A DNA stretch of 64,000 nt from Begonia masoniana (Eukaryota; Streptophyta; Magnoliopsida; Cucurbitales; Begoniaceae). Under the pieces are notes generated by a model. The model was not told the DNA's origin and made no database searches. It saw only the letters and a list, made by a program, of their open reading frames with translations. A program made the translations under genes and the position numbers. Positions 34,901 through 46,999 of this stretch are shown here, in pieces. How positions within the stretch are numbered: the stretch's first letter is position 1; each line of letters begins with the position of its first letter. The DNA is taken from positions 8,757,575-8,821,574 of the forward strand of contig CM039509.1 in the NCBI GenBank assembly GCA_022432975.1. The letters run 5' to 3'.

Positions 34901-35541
34901 ACAATACTCGCATAGGGAACATCCAGGGTCCCCGATATCTTCACACTCTTATAGATTTCAGGCTTCAGACCCTGAACAAATTGATGTACCTTATCGTCGT
35001 TGTCACTTACCAGGTTAACTGCAAATCGTGATAATGCTTCGAACCTCTAAACATACTCCGCCACTGAGCTAGTCTTTTGTAACTGAGAAAACTCCACCTT
35101 CTTTGCTGCTCGCATACTACGACTGAAGTATTTGTCGTAGAACACGGTTCGGAACTGCTCCCAAGCCATCACCATTACGTCAGTGGTGGCTTTAATGGTG
35201 TCCCACCAAAATCTAGCGTCCTTCACATGGTGAAACGTCGCACATGTAACCTTTTCCTCATTCTCTAATTTTGCATAGCCGAACATATCCTCCATAGTTC
35301 GGATCCACTCCTCTGCATAAGTGGGGTCCATGGACTATCCATCAAATACGGGAGGTCGTATTCTTTGAAATCTTTCACTGCTCTAATGGTTAGGAACGTC
35401 CAATTCCTGGTTCCTTTGGTTCTCTCGGTTTATCAATATCTCCAACTGTTGAGATTGTTGATCTATATGTTGAGCTTGTCGATCGAGCAGATTAGTCAGT
35501 CGGTCGATATCGTCATCCCTGTCGTTTTTATCTTTGACCAT
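34901..35541 (-). pseudogene. gag N-terminal part of element C
   Basis: Start MVKDKNDRDDDIDRL at 35541; RIRPPVFDG, MDPTYAEEWIRTMEDMFGYAK, FWWDTIKATTDVMVMAWEQF, YFSRSMRAAKKVEF, RFEALSRFAVNLVSDNDDKVHQFVQGL to VPYASIV. Three in-frame stops are seen (after VPNH, after FDG, before RFEAL). Element G cuts it, and it resumes at 25179. Confidence 0.9.
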
Positions 35542-35683
35542 TTTTTCTAATCCTATACAAGTTTATAAACGGATAAATCTTAGAAAATGCTACAATTCAT
35601 AAACATACTTACAGTTGAGGAAGCATGTCCGAGCAGTGGCTTGTGTTGTTGGGCAGTCTACAGAAACAATTTTCAACCCAGGT

Positions 35684-35695
35684 GCTCTGATACCA
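35684..35695 (-). other. Primer-binding site of element C
   Basis: GCTCTGATACCA on the plus strand, a perfect complement of TGGTATCAGAGC, between gag and LTR J. Confidence 0.92.
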
Positions 35696-35699
35696 TAAC

Positions 35700-37974
35700 T
35701 AAAGACGACCCTCGTGGGTCCCCACGTGACTTGACGTACATTGACATACTTAAATTGTTAGACTATAAATTTTTTTTTTTCGACTTTATTAAATGACTTT
35801 ATTCACTTCCTCGAGCGACATTGTTTAAAATGTTAAAACTTGGTAGCAGAAGACATTCGTGCATGGAAAACTCTTTATAAAAATAAAATTAACCAAAATC
35901 CTAAGTTTGAAAACAACAAAGAGAATCTCGGTCGACCCCCACGAGTTTCGGTCGACATTTCATTTACCTCTGTTTTCTGTTTGTACAGAGACCGGTCGAC
36001 ACCTTGCAATAGCGGTCGACACCTCAATTGTCTCTGTTTTCTGTTTGTACAGAGACCGGTCGACACCTTGCAATAGCGGTCGACACCTTAAAGGCAAATT
36101 ACCATCCTTATTACAGCTAACACTTACTATTTTCTCCACACTCAACCAATTCTATTACTCATCATTAATTCACTTCCTTTACACTCTAAACCTCTTTCAA
36201 CATCTAATACACTCTTAAATACGCTATAAACTCAACGATTATACTTTAATAACATAATAATTTGTCACCATATCTACACCATGAGTACTTAGCGGAATTC
36301 TAGAAACGAACATCATGAATACGTCTAAAATGAACGTATCCATACAGACGAAAAACAAAAGACTCCCCAACATCTCTAGTATTTCAAAATAGGAAATCTA
36401 ACTATCTATAAGCTACTTATACACATCAAAATTAGAAACGTCACCCATGACACACATACACATTGCCCACAGGTCAAAATACGCTCCAACAGCCACACGC
36501 ACCCTACCACTGACATTCTTCTTCAACTGCTTCATTCATCGGGTTGAGGTACGAAATCCTCACCTTGTTCTATGTCACCTACACCACAGAGACATCTATG
36601 AGCTAAAGGCTCAACAAGTCAACGTAAATGTAAATGCATGCTGTGTATATGCAGTTCATAAAACATGCAGTCATTTCATTTATTTCATTACATAACAGGA
36701 TGTCACCAGGGGTTTACTCTCACTAGACGGAGAGGGCACATCTCGTGGTTCGACAGCCTTTTCCATCTACCGGGGGAAAAACATGCTTCTTCTCTCAAGA
36801 CAGCCATGTCTGAACCCCACCCCGACATGACCGAGATTACATACATTCATATCTTTTCATTAGTCATTTCTTTTTCATAAAACGCGTGCATAAACTCGTT
36901 TTCATGCCATTTTGAAAAGACGTGATGCATGGACAATTCATATTGCATAAACTTATAAAAGCGTAGAAAACAATCAATAGAAACATAAAAGAAATTCTAC
37001 AACTTAAATATCCTAACTACTCATCTAAATTACACTAAACAATCTAAATCATCATATTCTCAAAAATAGAATTTCTTGTAGTGTAGGCCAAATCGGCCAA
37101 GAAAATCGCGAAGACTTACCTCGGGTCCTTAGCAATTCAAGCTTGGAATCCATTAGCTTTGTTCTTGTCAATCTCTAACAACCTAACAAAACATTCAATT
37201 CAGAAACTTAACTCCAACCAAGTAAATTTTCGGATTTCACTTCACATTTTCATCAAATTTCAAACTACCATAACTTTCTCGATTTAGACCGGAATCGAGT
37301 AATTCAAAGTGCTATAGATTCCTCTAAGAGTCTACTTTCTAATGGTGCAAGCCATTTATCAAAAGAAAATCAATAACTGGGTCATATATCACAAGAATAG
37401 AACCTGTTCTATTTTTAGCATTTTCAAAATAGTTTTTTCTACTTTTTGCAAACCAATGCACCAAACTGCTATACAATCTTATAACAATCCTTAAAACATC
37501 ATTTTAACACATTTAACTCATCAACGAACCCTAAAAGGGAGTGTAAAAATTGTAGGTTTCATGGTTTTGACACCCACTCCCGCACAACTTTACTAACCTA
37601 AGTTTATCACTCACAAAAAATCATGTAACTTATAACCAAAAACCCAAACTACCTTAAATCTTCACTAAAATTGGAGCTAGGGCGTGAAAAAGAGAAGCTT
37701 CAATGGAGGGAGAGCTAGGTTTTTACGTGAAGGAGAAGAGAAAGGATGAAGGTAAATAGGGTTAACTTACATTAATCTCAATTAACCCCCTTCAACTTTG
37801 CTTAATTACAATTTTGCCTACATCTTTTCTCTTTTAATTGTTTGAATCCCTTTTCGTTACGTTCCTCAATTACTCTTTCTTTCACATTCTCATCCATAAA
37901 ATACATTACATTAAATATTGTATTCGTAGGAAATATTTTTATTCACAAAATGTACGAAAGTTTCGGGTGTTACA
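35700..37974 (-). repeat. 5' LTR of element C (LTR J)
   Basis: From about 35700 (AAAGACGACCC, with a mutated TG end) to TCGGGTGTTACA at 37974. It contains a GTCGAC cassette (35928-36090), the hairpin-CTACAC motif at about 37080-37100, and a perfect donor CCGAG/GTAAGTC on the minus strand at 37119. Its partner LTR is outside the window. Confidence 0.9.
35928..36090 (-). repeat. GTCGAC cassette of LTR J, two 57-bp tandem units
   Basis: Units at about 35968-36024 and 36031-36087 are nearly identical (CTCTGTTTTCTG, TACAGAGACCGGTCGACACC, TTGCAATAGCGGTCGACACC). Two further GGTCGAC sites precede them. Each unit holds a TCTCTG...CAGAGA stem and two GGTCGAC half-palindromes. Confidence 0.9.
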
Positions 37975-38199
37975 AATATAGTTTTCATTATGTGTAAGAA
38001 TCTTCTACACACGGCCGGGGCAGAAACATATGACTATTCAGATATTTATAAGCTGTAATTTAAATATTTATTGTAATATGTAATTTATGTATTTATTGTA
38101 ATGTGTAAATTTATGTATTATTATAATGTGTAATTTATGTATTTATTATATTTTATAATGTAAGTATATATTATAATGTAAGTATTTATGAATTTATCA
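37975..38199. repeat. AT-rich minisatellite next to element C
   Basis: From about 38053, four to five degenerate copies of a roughly 25-bp unit, TAATTTATGTATTTATTGTA. Bases 37975-37979 (AATAT) would be the target duplication of C. No gene is seen. Confidence 0.75.
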
Positions 38200-38385
38200 C
38201 TATGGTGAGAGATCGTCGGCATTGTCCGTCATCCACTCCATGAGATTATGTCTGATGTCTCTATGTGACTACTAGTCGCATTAGCTCTATCTGAGAAGTC
38301 ATCAGCTCTCTCTGAGTCCTTATCATCTCTCTCTGGGACACTGTGAGCTCCTGATGGGCTACGGGTCTGCAAATGGGTAGAGAAA
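38200..38385 (-). pseudogene. Coding-like remnant with QRELM-type heptads (unknown)
   Basis: The minus strand after an acceptor-like TTTGCAG reads ELTVSQREMIRTQRELMTSQ and IELMRL, then two stops. The repeated R/Q-E-x-M pattern looks like a short coiled coil. I cannot assign a family. It may belong to unit P or be an older host-like exon. Confidence 0.3.
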
Positions 38386-39480
38386 CATGCAAGCGGAAGA
38401 CTTAAAATACAACAACAGATTGGTGCTTGAAGAACGCCCTAAAGCAGAAGAAAAACAAGGTAAAACAGAGGAGAGAAAACAGAAAAGAAACTTGCTTTAA
38501 ACGAAATAGGTGTGCAGAATTCCAGAGAAGACCAAAAATTACCTGCAAGAACGCTGGAGATTGGAAGGGGCCCTTGCCGGTTCTTTGGGCAAAGGTTGTT
38601 GCCAAAGACAGAAGCTCTGCTTCTTGAAGAAGAGCTCCAGGAGAAGAAAAATGGCCTTGACATTCGTTGCTTCTCCCTCAGAAGCAGCCGACGGTGAATG
38701 GAGAGGGAACCCATGGCTGGTCCAGAAGCTACAAGACTTTGGGTGAGAAACTCATCCTTGCCAGGGAAGATTTCACAGCGCCGGGAACAGGATTGCATCC
38801 AGCTTCGCCTCATTACCAACTCAAGAATGAGCGACGAGAGAGAGAGGAATAAGAGTTACTCCGAGCATCCAAAACTCGGGAGCAATTCGGTGAAGCCTTC
38901 AGGCGACGAACGCCGGCTACGCACCAGAGAACCTCTCAGGGGAACTCAAAAATGGAAGAAAACTCTAATGCGATTTTCAAATATTCGATGTACTGGCTAA
39001 CGTTTTACAGAGGTGGAAAGAAGCTTAAATGCAAGAGGGAGAAGCGAGGAAGAAGAAGGAGAGAAGAGATGCACTCTGGAAAATCGTCGGCCAACAGCTA
39101 GAATTGTAGCCGTAGGTGTGTTCTGCAGAAGCTGCGGTTCGGTTCACTGGGCAGAGCCAGTTCACTTCCTTGCACCTTTGTTCAGCCTTGGTTCTCCTTT
39201 GGTTTGGCCGGTTCACTGGGTTCAGCCCTTGGTTCAGTCCAGTTTAGCTTGGTTCCTCTCTTGGTTTGCCATCCTTTGAAGACTATTACAAGAATATACA
39301 TTCTAAAAGACTAAAGTTTGCCAATTAACTAGTTTTAAACAAAATTAAAGTTTCCTAAAAATATACAAATTAAATACAATGATTGTTTACATAATTTGAA
39401 TTAAAGGAAAACAAATTCCTTCTTCATTAATTCTTTCCAAGCCTTGAGAATCCATTTACCTACAAAATTCCACAAGTCCA
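38386..39480 (-). repeat. LTR-like leader/promoter region of unit P, left copy
   Basis: Homologous in layout to 62803-63790: downstream (on the minus strand) of a GGCAAACTTTAGTC stretch there is a GTAGCCGTAGGTG-like box, a GCATTTAAGCTT TATA-like box near 39022-39035, then a long leader ending TTCCGCTTGCATG. Frames in this stretch look like leader, not protein. Copia-type LTR identity is possible; the ends are not defined. Confidence 0.5.
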
Positions 39481-39594
39481 TTAGATAGATAAAATAGATA
39501 AAATAAATACATACATTGACTTGTGTTTTAACGGTTCAGACCGTAGGCACATTATGGCGAGTCTTTGAAACCCGGGGCATATCAGCTCCTCAAT
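39481..39594 (-). pseudogene. 3' end of unit P reading frame
   Basis: The minus strand GATATGCCCCGG... reads DMPRVSKTRHNVPTV to a TGA. It is paralogous to DMPQTPTRQTLTK at about 63974. Both are followed by a TTTTGTAGGTAAA stretch and an AAGGAATTTG-type block. Solo LTR I separates it from the upstream frame. Confidence 0.45.
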
Positions 39595-42145
39595 TGTGAC
39601 GACCCCAACCCGGTCAGGGCCGCCACGGCGTGACCATGACGTGAGCTTAACTTTAGGCCATCGGATTTTCACGTAAAATTTTCTTTTTGCTCGACGCTCT
39701 AACACCAACCAGACATAAACAAATGACCCTTCTCGATCAACTTAAATAACCAAATTTTAACTTAAACCCGATGAGCATAAGAGTCGTCGACTTTTAAATT
39801 ATTAAAACGAAGTAAAAACTCTTTATCGAAAAAACATCGACTCGGTTTTTGGGCCCTTAAAATCCTTTAAAATACTCGGGGTCGCCCGTAAAATATATTT
39901 TAAAAGTATCGCAAAGGGTCGGGTCAAAACCGGTTTTGAAAAGTCAGAAATAAAAAAAAAATTCACAAGTCAATGACGATCGATCACACCTCGGAGCCCG
40001 ATCGATCGGGCCAGCTCGGGTTTCTCGACTAAAAACGACCCTGATTCACGATCGATCGCGCCGCGGGCAAGATCGATCGCGTGGAAAACTCCTGCACGCG
40101 CCCAGCGCACCTGCCGCGCGCGCGTGCGCTGCTCCAGGCCAGCACGCACCAGCTCCTGGCCAGCGCGCCCATCCACGCCCATCCTCCCTCTTTCTTACCC
40201 TTAACCAACTTTTCTTCTCCAAACTCTTACCCTTCACCCTAAATTTTTCCAAAAATCATTCCTCACAACATTTAAGACATAATTCTTCATACCCCCTAAG
40301 ATCCCGACTCGAACGCATACCCAAACACGTGTTTAAAATTTGTGGGAACAACTGCATGGATCTCTCTAAAACTCGAGCGTATCCTCACGAATTTAAAGCA
40401 CCTAAAATCAACATATCAAATCCATCACACCAATATTAAACTTAAACACGGAATTCCCTAAATCATCTCCAAAACAAATACATTTTTCAACCTATCCAAA
40501 ATACACAACTTCAAACCAATATTCAATACGAAATTTCCATCATATTTAACTTTTACGTACACCCTAAAATCCTTCAAATACCCCTCGTTCATCTAACTTA
40601 CATCTAATTACCACAAAATGGCTTGGAGCACACCCACAGATTTTCTTGCCTAGCCAAAACACGTTCCGTCGCCACGAGCTCCGCCCATCAACCGACTACG
40701 CCTGATCATCGGGAGGGGGTTCCTCACCTTCGTTCTCGTCACCTACATCATACGATAAACACATTAAGCCTAATGCTTAGTAAAGAGGTGCACTATAACA
40801 TGAGTGTACATAATGCATGATTTTTCAAAACATGTTCGTTTTTCATTTATTCATTTTACATAACGTATACATATATATCATTAGGCATGAGTAGGCACAG
40901 GCACCACTCCGTCCACCCTGTTGACCAAACACTTGCCCTGAGTTTCCATTAACATATTTTCGTGCCCTGAGTTGCCATTAATGTGCCCCGTGCCCTACTC
41001 ATCCTCCAACTTTACTTACTTTACTTTATTTACTTGAAAACATGCATGCAAGAACATTTCATTAAATCTTAAAGGAGGAGACATGATGCATGAAGAAAGT
41101 GCGTCAAACAATCATCCAAACATACATAACGTACATAAACGAGCCTATCCGACTACTCATAGGAAACGTCCTAGTCTACCCGACTCCTTAGGACCCCAAA
41201 ATCGTGAAAACATTCTTAAGACATTTAATTCCTAATATCGATATAATGTAGGGCTTTAGGAGCCGGAAACCTAACACCACTTACCTGGAGTCCTAGCTAT
41301 GCCGAGCACCGTCCTTTGAGAGCTTGGGTTACCTAAGACATTTTCATCACACGTCATTAGTATCGACTCTATATTATAAAAATCGAAACTAAACAAAACC
41401 CCGAGCTAAGACAAATTTCCCAAAAACTCTTATTCACTTCATTCGGGCATTTCGTTGAGCACATTGTGCTCACTAATTCAAAAACTCCATTAATGGTGTT
41501 TTACTAACCTTCCAACAACCAAAACTTAACCTTAAACATAAACCCAAACCATTAATTCACACAAACTACCACAACAATCATAAATACAACACTATTGGGC
41601 ATTAATATTGTCAAACTATCGATTTCTACCAAAACCCCCAATTTCTCAACCCTAACTCGAATTAACCCTAACCGAATAATGCCCTTAAACAACAACTAAG
41701 CTAGCCTAAAGTATAAAACTTACCTAGAGGGTTGATTTGTTGAAGAAAACCGAAGAGAAACTCGCCGGAAATCAGAACGTGAGTGATCGCGAGGGAGGAG
41801 AAGAGAAATCACAAGGGAGGAGAGCTTCACGTGGAGGAGGAGAAAAATGGGAGGAAATGGGAGGGTAATTTGATTTTTATTAAAAAATTTACTAAGGAAA
41901 ATTACTTAAATGCCCTCCATTTATATTCTCGTCTAAACTCATAATTAACCTATCGATTTGGTTTCTCCAAAAATTTCTTATTTCTCTAAATATTCTTATT
42001 TATTTCTAGGGTTCTAACAAAACTTCCCGCTCGCGAAACGGCATAATTTACAAATTTTACGAATTAAAACTCTATAAGACTTAAAAATTGAAAACCCGGC
42101 AACTTAAAACTTAAAACCTATAGACCAAAATTTCCAGGCGTTACA
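39595..42145 (-). repeat. Solo LTR I (family ...GGGGTCGTCACA)
   Basis: Plus-strand TGTGACGACCCC to GGCGTTACA, 2551 bp, with TCAAT before and TCAAC after (5-bp duplication, one change). Same end sequence as LTR M. It carries a GATCGATCG cassette at 39973-40085 and the hairpin-CTACAT motif at about 41248-41270. No gene is seen. Confidence 0.9.
39973..40085 (-). repeat. CGATCGATCG palindrome cassette of LTR I
   Basis: Four palindromic cores: GACGATCGATCA, CCCGATCGATCGGGCC, CACGATCGATCGCGCC and AAGATCGATCGCGTGG, in GC-rich DNA, 380-490 bp from the LTR 3' end. Confidence 0.88.
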
Positions 42146-43059
42146 TCAACTCTACCAACGAGGAACTCTATGTGCTGCTTTATTTTGTCCCCCTACTAGC
42201 TGTCTGGAGGAACAATGGTTGCGCACTAGTTTCCTCTATAGGCACATCCCGAGAGGTGGATGCCCCTTGATCTCTCTTCAACACCCAAGTCCTGTCGATG
42301 TCAACTAGACCAATCCGAATCAAATGATTTCTATCAAATACGTCGGCGGATCTATGAGCTCTCATCTGCTTGCCAACAGGTAGCTGAATCCCATCTCGCT
42401 CAATGATCATCTGAATCAGTGCACCATACGGGAGATTCTTGTTAGATGTCCGACCGACTTTACGCATGTGACCTAAAATAACAAAGCCATTGTAGAAAAT
42501 CTTTCCGTTGTACAGCTTCTCCATAACATACAGATCCATGCAGCTCACGTGATCTTTATGTCCATCTCATGGCAGAAGGGTGTAGGTTAGCACGTTCTGA
42601 ACAACCTGAGCTCTGACATTCAAATCTCTCGATCGTAGCTTCACGAACCCCGCAATGAGATAATTGCGATGAATTGTCTGTAGGAACTCTATTCCTTCGG
42701 GCAATCCAAAAAAATGAAAGTTTTGGTAAGCATGGTAATGTTGTTTCACCTATTCTGTCACAGCTATCTCCCCTCAATGCGTACATCCTGTGTGGGCCGA
42801 TACTGTCAAACATTTCTTGGATCTCCAACAACTCCCAACCTCTAAAGTTGACAGTATTCAAATAAATAATTGAACGTTTTAACAAATCTTGCTCAAACTG
42901 ACCTTAACACGGTTGATTTTGAAATTCTATGGACAGATACCCACTTGGCTGTCGTGGCGCATGTGTAGATGGTGCCCGGTTTATCGGGGTACCTTGTGGT
43001 ATCAACGGACCTCCTTTTGAGGGGCCACTCTTTCGTTTAATGATCAATTTGAGACTCAT
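42146..43059 (-). pseudogene. Unit P reading frame, plant transposon / envelope-like domain, broken
   Basis: Start MSLKLIIKRKSGPSKGG at 43059, a proline-rich N-terminus, one TAA before GQFEQDLLKR, then IIYLNTVNFRGWELLEIQEM. A frameshift follows near 42750, after which YHAYQNFHFFGLPEGIEFL, RDLNVRAQVVQNVLTYTLLP, a TGA at 42567-42569, and LYVMEKLYNGKIFYNGFVIL, NKNLPYGALIQMIIERDGIQ. The LPYGALI-type ending and the layout resemble the putative plant transposon protein domain also annotated as envelope-like in some plant retroelements; this is recall of family style, not a search. The end is cut by solo LTR I. Function unknown. Confidence 0.55.
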
Positions 43060-43187
43060 TTCAATGGAATTTGGCAATTTAGAGATTTGCGGATTTTGAA
43101 GATTTTTTTTCTAGAATTTGTAAAATTTGTAGGATTTTTTGGATGGTATTCGAATGAAACAAATAGGGTTGGATAAATCAACACGGT

Positions 43188-44090
43188 TGGAATGGTTCGA
43201 ATTTTTAAATTCAAAAAATATAATCGAGTATATTTATATTTAAAGAATGTATAAATATATGTTGGAAAAGTTGGATGGAAGAAAGAATACGTTAAAAAGT
43301 GAAAAACGTGGTCGATCGATCGCCCCTGTTAAATTTTAAATTTATAAAAATTCAATTTTTCAGATAAAATTTCAATTAATTATAAATATTAGATTAAAAT
43401 TTATTTAATTTGGATTAGATTAAGGTTAATTGAGTTTAAAGATTTATTAAACTCGGTTTTATGGTAATAAACCAAAGTTTGAAGGGCAAAATGATATTTT
43501 TCAGGAGATAAGAATAGTTTAATGGTAATTAACTATTAAACCACTGTTGCAAAGGGTTAAGGTGGCAAGTTTTTGTGGTTTTACGTGGAAAAGAAGAAAG
43601 GGAAGTTGTTGTGGTTTTACGTGGAAAAGAAAGGAAGAGAGAGAGAGAGAGAAAAACAAGAAAGGAAAAGGAAGAGAGAGAGAGAGGAAAGAAACCAGAG
43701 AAGGAAAGAATTGCAAGAAGGTAGGGAGAAAAAAGAACAAAAGGAAGGGAAAAAGTGATTTTCGTCGATCCTTCCTTTAGAGAAAATTGTTCAGATAGTC
43801 GAGAGGATCATTTTAGTGGAAAAATCGATAGATTTGGAGGAGATTTTTGGTTGAAGTGAAGGAACCGACAAGTCGGTAAGTAAATCTAACGGTTAAAATA
43901 GTTAGTTTATGTTTTATTGCATTACTAGGTGGAGATAGTTTACATTTCTGCCTTGGAATTGAATAAGATAGAGTTTGATTAAGAAGTGAAGGGATAAATT
44001 GATGTAGTTTTGATGATGTAAATGAATTGAATTGTTTTGTTGTGAAAAGAATATGTTTTTTTATTTATATTGAAATGTATAAAAAGGAAA
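43188..44090 (+). repeat. 5' LTR of H, first part
   Basis: Matches 53550-54002 and the duplicate 45289-46167. It contains one GGTCGATCGATCGCCCC palindrome at about 43310, short GA tracts (43634-43690) and a donor-like CGGTAAGTAA near 43873. Solo LTR L begins at 44091. Confidence 0.88.
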
Positions 44091-44953
44091 TGTAACACCC
44101 GAGAAATTTATTTACTTACGTAGCCTTAGTTAGGATATTTAACATCTATCCTAGTGTTCTCCTAGGGTATTGAAGGGAAGAGGAATTGGATGAGTAATTT
44201 GATGGAAACCCTAGGATCTTGGTGGTTAGAAATCGTGTAAGTGAAAATTGAACTAAAATATTGGTGTTGTATTATACTTGGATTTTTGTGCTTTGTTTAA
44301 ATAATAAAATTTTAAAGAAAAGTGAGGTAAGGGGGAATCTAATGTGGGATTAACGAAGAAAAAGAGGAAAGTGAGGTTAATTTGTAAAATATAGAAATTG
44401 GTGGAAAGAAATCAAAAGTAGGAAAAAAATTTGTTTTAAAATTGGTAAAGTGGTGGAATATTACCACTTTTCTTCTTCTTCTTTCCTCCTTCCACGCATC
44501 CCCTGTGAGTTCCTCCATTTTTGCAACTTCAAGCTTGGTTTGGTGAAGGTTTGCAAGGAATTTTAAGGTAAGCTTACATGGGGTTTGATAATAATGCATT
44601 TAAGAGTTGATTTTAGGGTTTTAGAGATGTTTTTGTTGATTTTAGTGAGGGTTTGGAAAACCCTAACCATGAAGTCCGAAAATTCCAATTGCTTTGCTGG
44701 TTTTCTTCTAGTTTTGGTAGTTTAATACTTTGATAGGTTATTTTTGGATAGTTCTTAGAGGTAGATTAAAGTTTTGGTAAAAGTTATACAAAAATCAGTT
44801 TTGTACACTTAATGCACCGGTTCTGTTTTTGCATTTTCGGATCGGCCATTGTGTTTGATTGGTTAATTTAAGTGTTTCAATGGATAGTAGACGTGTAGAG
44901 GTTTACGGATTGGGTGGCACGTCAAAAAATATAATCGAGTATATTTATATTTA

Positions 44954-45288
44954 ATAGAGTTCAACCTCCTATTCCAAAACCACCATCAGAATATCTGTTA
45001 CGAAATATGGATTCATTTCCAGAAGGATCCAATTACAAAATAGAAGCAACCAAATAGAAGCAATGGAATCCAGCTAAGGAGTTTCCAAAATATCCAACAG
45101 TCTCCACTCAGAAGACAATGCCAAAAGCAGTGAACCCAAATAGTGCTTCCACTAGCACTAATAGTACCTCCACTAGCTCCACTAGCTAGTGTTTTAATTC
45201 GTCATCCATGACGTTTTAGTTTTTGTGTGTTTGTAAGCTCCTCCTCTATATAAAGGAGCCCTAGTTTCATTTATTTCTCAAGTTAGAT
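44954..45288 (+). pseudogene. Possible endogenous caulimovirid fragment: C-terminal polyprotein tail plus 35S-like promoter
   Basis: About 330 bp unlike anything else in the window. One frame stays open from about 44957 to a TAG at 45187-45189, with a single internal TAG at 45055-45057; its last third is rich in Ser/Thr. Some 60 bp later comes CTCTATATAAAGGAGCCC (TATA at 45247-45254), preceded by TGACG at 45209-45213, an arrangement typical of caulimovirid full-length promoters. No RT or other domain is present, so it cannot be placed in a genus. It is a broken remnant flanked by 32-bp direct repeats of LTR H sequence. A copia-type LTR piece is the alternative. Confidence 0.5.
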
Positions 45289-46999
45289 TCAAAAAATATA
45301 ATCGAGTATATTTATATTTAAAGAATGTATAAATATATGTTGGAAAAGTTGGATTGAAGAAAGAATACGTTAAAAAGTGAAAAACGTGGTCGATCGATCG
45401 CCCCTGTTAAATTTTAAATTTATAAAAATTCAATTTTTCAGATAAAATTTCAATTAATTATAAATATTAGATTAAAATTTATTTAATTTGGATTAGATTA
45501 AGGTTAATTGAGTTTAAAGATTTATTAAACTCGATTTTATTGTAATAAACCAAAGTTTGAAGGGCAAAATGATATTTTTCAGGAGATAAGAATAGTTTAA
45601 TGGTATTAACTATTAAACCACTGTTGCAAAGGGTTAAGGTGGCAAGTTTTTGTGGTTTTACGTGGAAAAGAAGAAAGGGAAGTTGTTGTGGTTTTACGTG
45701 GAAAAGAAAGGAAGAGAGAGAGAGAGAAAAAAACAAGAAAGGAAAAGGAAGAGAGAGAGAGAGGAAAGAAACCAGAGAAGGAAAGAATTGCAAGAAGGTA
45801 GGGAGAAAAAAGAACAAAAGGAAGGGAAAAAGTGATTTTCGTCGATCCTTCCTTTAGAGAAAATTGTTCAGATAGTCGAGAGGATCATTTTAGTGGAAAA
45901 ATCGATAGATTTGGAGGAGATTTTTGGTTGAAGTGAAGGAACCGACAAGTCGGTAAGTAAATCTAACGGTTAAAATAGTTAGTTTATATTTTATTGCATT
46001 ACTAGGTGGAGATAGTTTACATTTTTGCCTTGGAATTGAATAAGATAGAGTTTGATTAAGAAGTGAAGGGATAAATTGATGTAGTTTTGATGATGTAAAT
46101 GAATTGAATTGTTTTGTTGTGAAAAGAATATGTTTTTTTATTTATATTGAAATGTATAAAAAGGAAATGTAACACCCGAGAAATTTATTTACTTACGTAG
46201 CCTTAGTTAGGGTATTTAAAATCTATCCTAGTGTTCTCCTAGGGTATTGAAGGGAAGAGGAATTGGATGAGTAATTTGATGGAAACCCTAGGATCTTGGT
46301 GGTTAGAAATTGTGTAAGTGGAAATTGAACTAAAATAATGGTGTTGTATTATACTTGGATTTTTGTGCTTTGTTTAAATAATAAAATTTTAAAGAAAAGT
46401 GAGGTAAGTGGAATCTAACGTGGGATTAACGAAGAAAAAGAGGAAAGTGAGGTTAATTTGTAAAATATAGAAATTGGTGGAAAGAAATCAAAAGTAGGAA
46501 AAAAATTTGGTTTAAAATTGGTAAAGTGGTGGAATATTACAACTTTTCTTCTTCTTCTTTCCTCCTTCCACGCATCCCCTGTGAGTTCCTCCATTTTTGC
46601 AACTTCAAGCTTGGTTTGGTGAAAGTTTGCAAGGAATTTTAAGGTAAGCTTACATGGGGTTTGATAATAATGCATTTAAGAGTTGATTTTAGGGTTTTAG
46701 AGATGTTTTTGTTGATTTTAGTGAGGGTTTGGAAAACCCTAACCATGAAGTCCGAAAATTCCCATTGCTTTGCTGGTTTTCTTCTAGTTTTGGTAGTTTA
46801 ATTCTTTGATAGGTTATTTTTGGATAGTTCTTAGAGGTAGATTAAAGTTTTGGTAAAAGTTATACAAAAATCAGTTTTGTACACTTAATGCACTGATTCT
46901 GTTTTTGCATTTTCGGATTGGCCATTGTGTTTGGTTGGTTAATTTAATTGTTTCAATGGATAGTAGACGTGTAGAGGTTTACGGATTGGGTGGCACGTC
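45289..46999 (+). repeat. Second copy of a 2.08-kb tandem duplication (LTR H start plus LTR L start)
   Basis: Matches 43211-44923 almost base for base (a few substitutions and 1-3 bp indels). The junction between copies carries the caulimovirid-like piece and the short TCAAAA homology shared by both break points. Confidence 0.92.

Larger units (their letters stand above)
16575..37974 (-). mobile_element. Element C: old gypsy (Tekay/Del-type) element, split by A, D, F and G
   Basis: Pieces line up in one order on the minus strand: LTR 35700-37974, PBS 35684-35695, gag 35541-34901 then 25179-24782, protease 24780-24502, RT 24414-23784 then 21768-21618 and 21217-20974, RNase H from 20973 and from 18174, integrase to 16575. 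The gag frame joins exactly across G (VPYASIV then SKALEV). Every join is at a solo LTR or element edge. The 3' end and 3' LTR of C lie beyond element A, outside the window. All domains carry stops or frameshifts. Confidence 0.9.

Noticed and set aside
38427..39279. Cluster of overlapping 60-126 codon frames on both strands that might be a gene
   Set aside because: Frames overlap on both strands with no motif, and the region aligns in layout with the promoter/leader block at 62803-63788.
43547..43780. Lys/Arg-rich frames repeated at 43547 and 45600
   Set aside because: GA-rich leader of LTR H present in the duplicated segment; no homology and not conserved in the 3' LTR.
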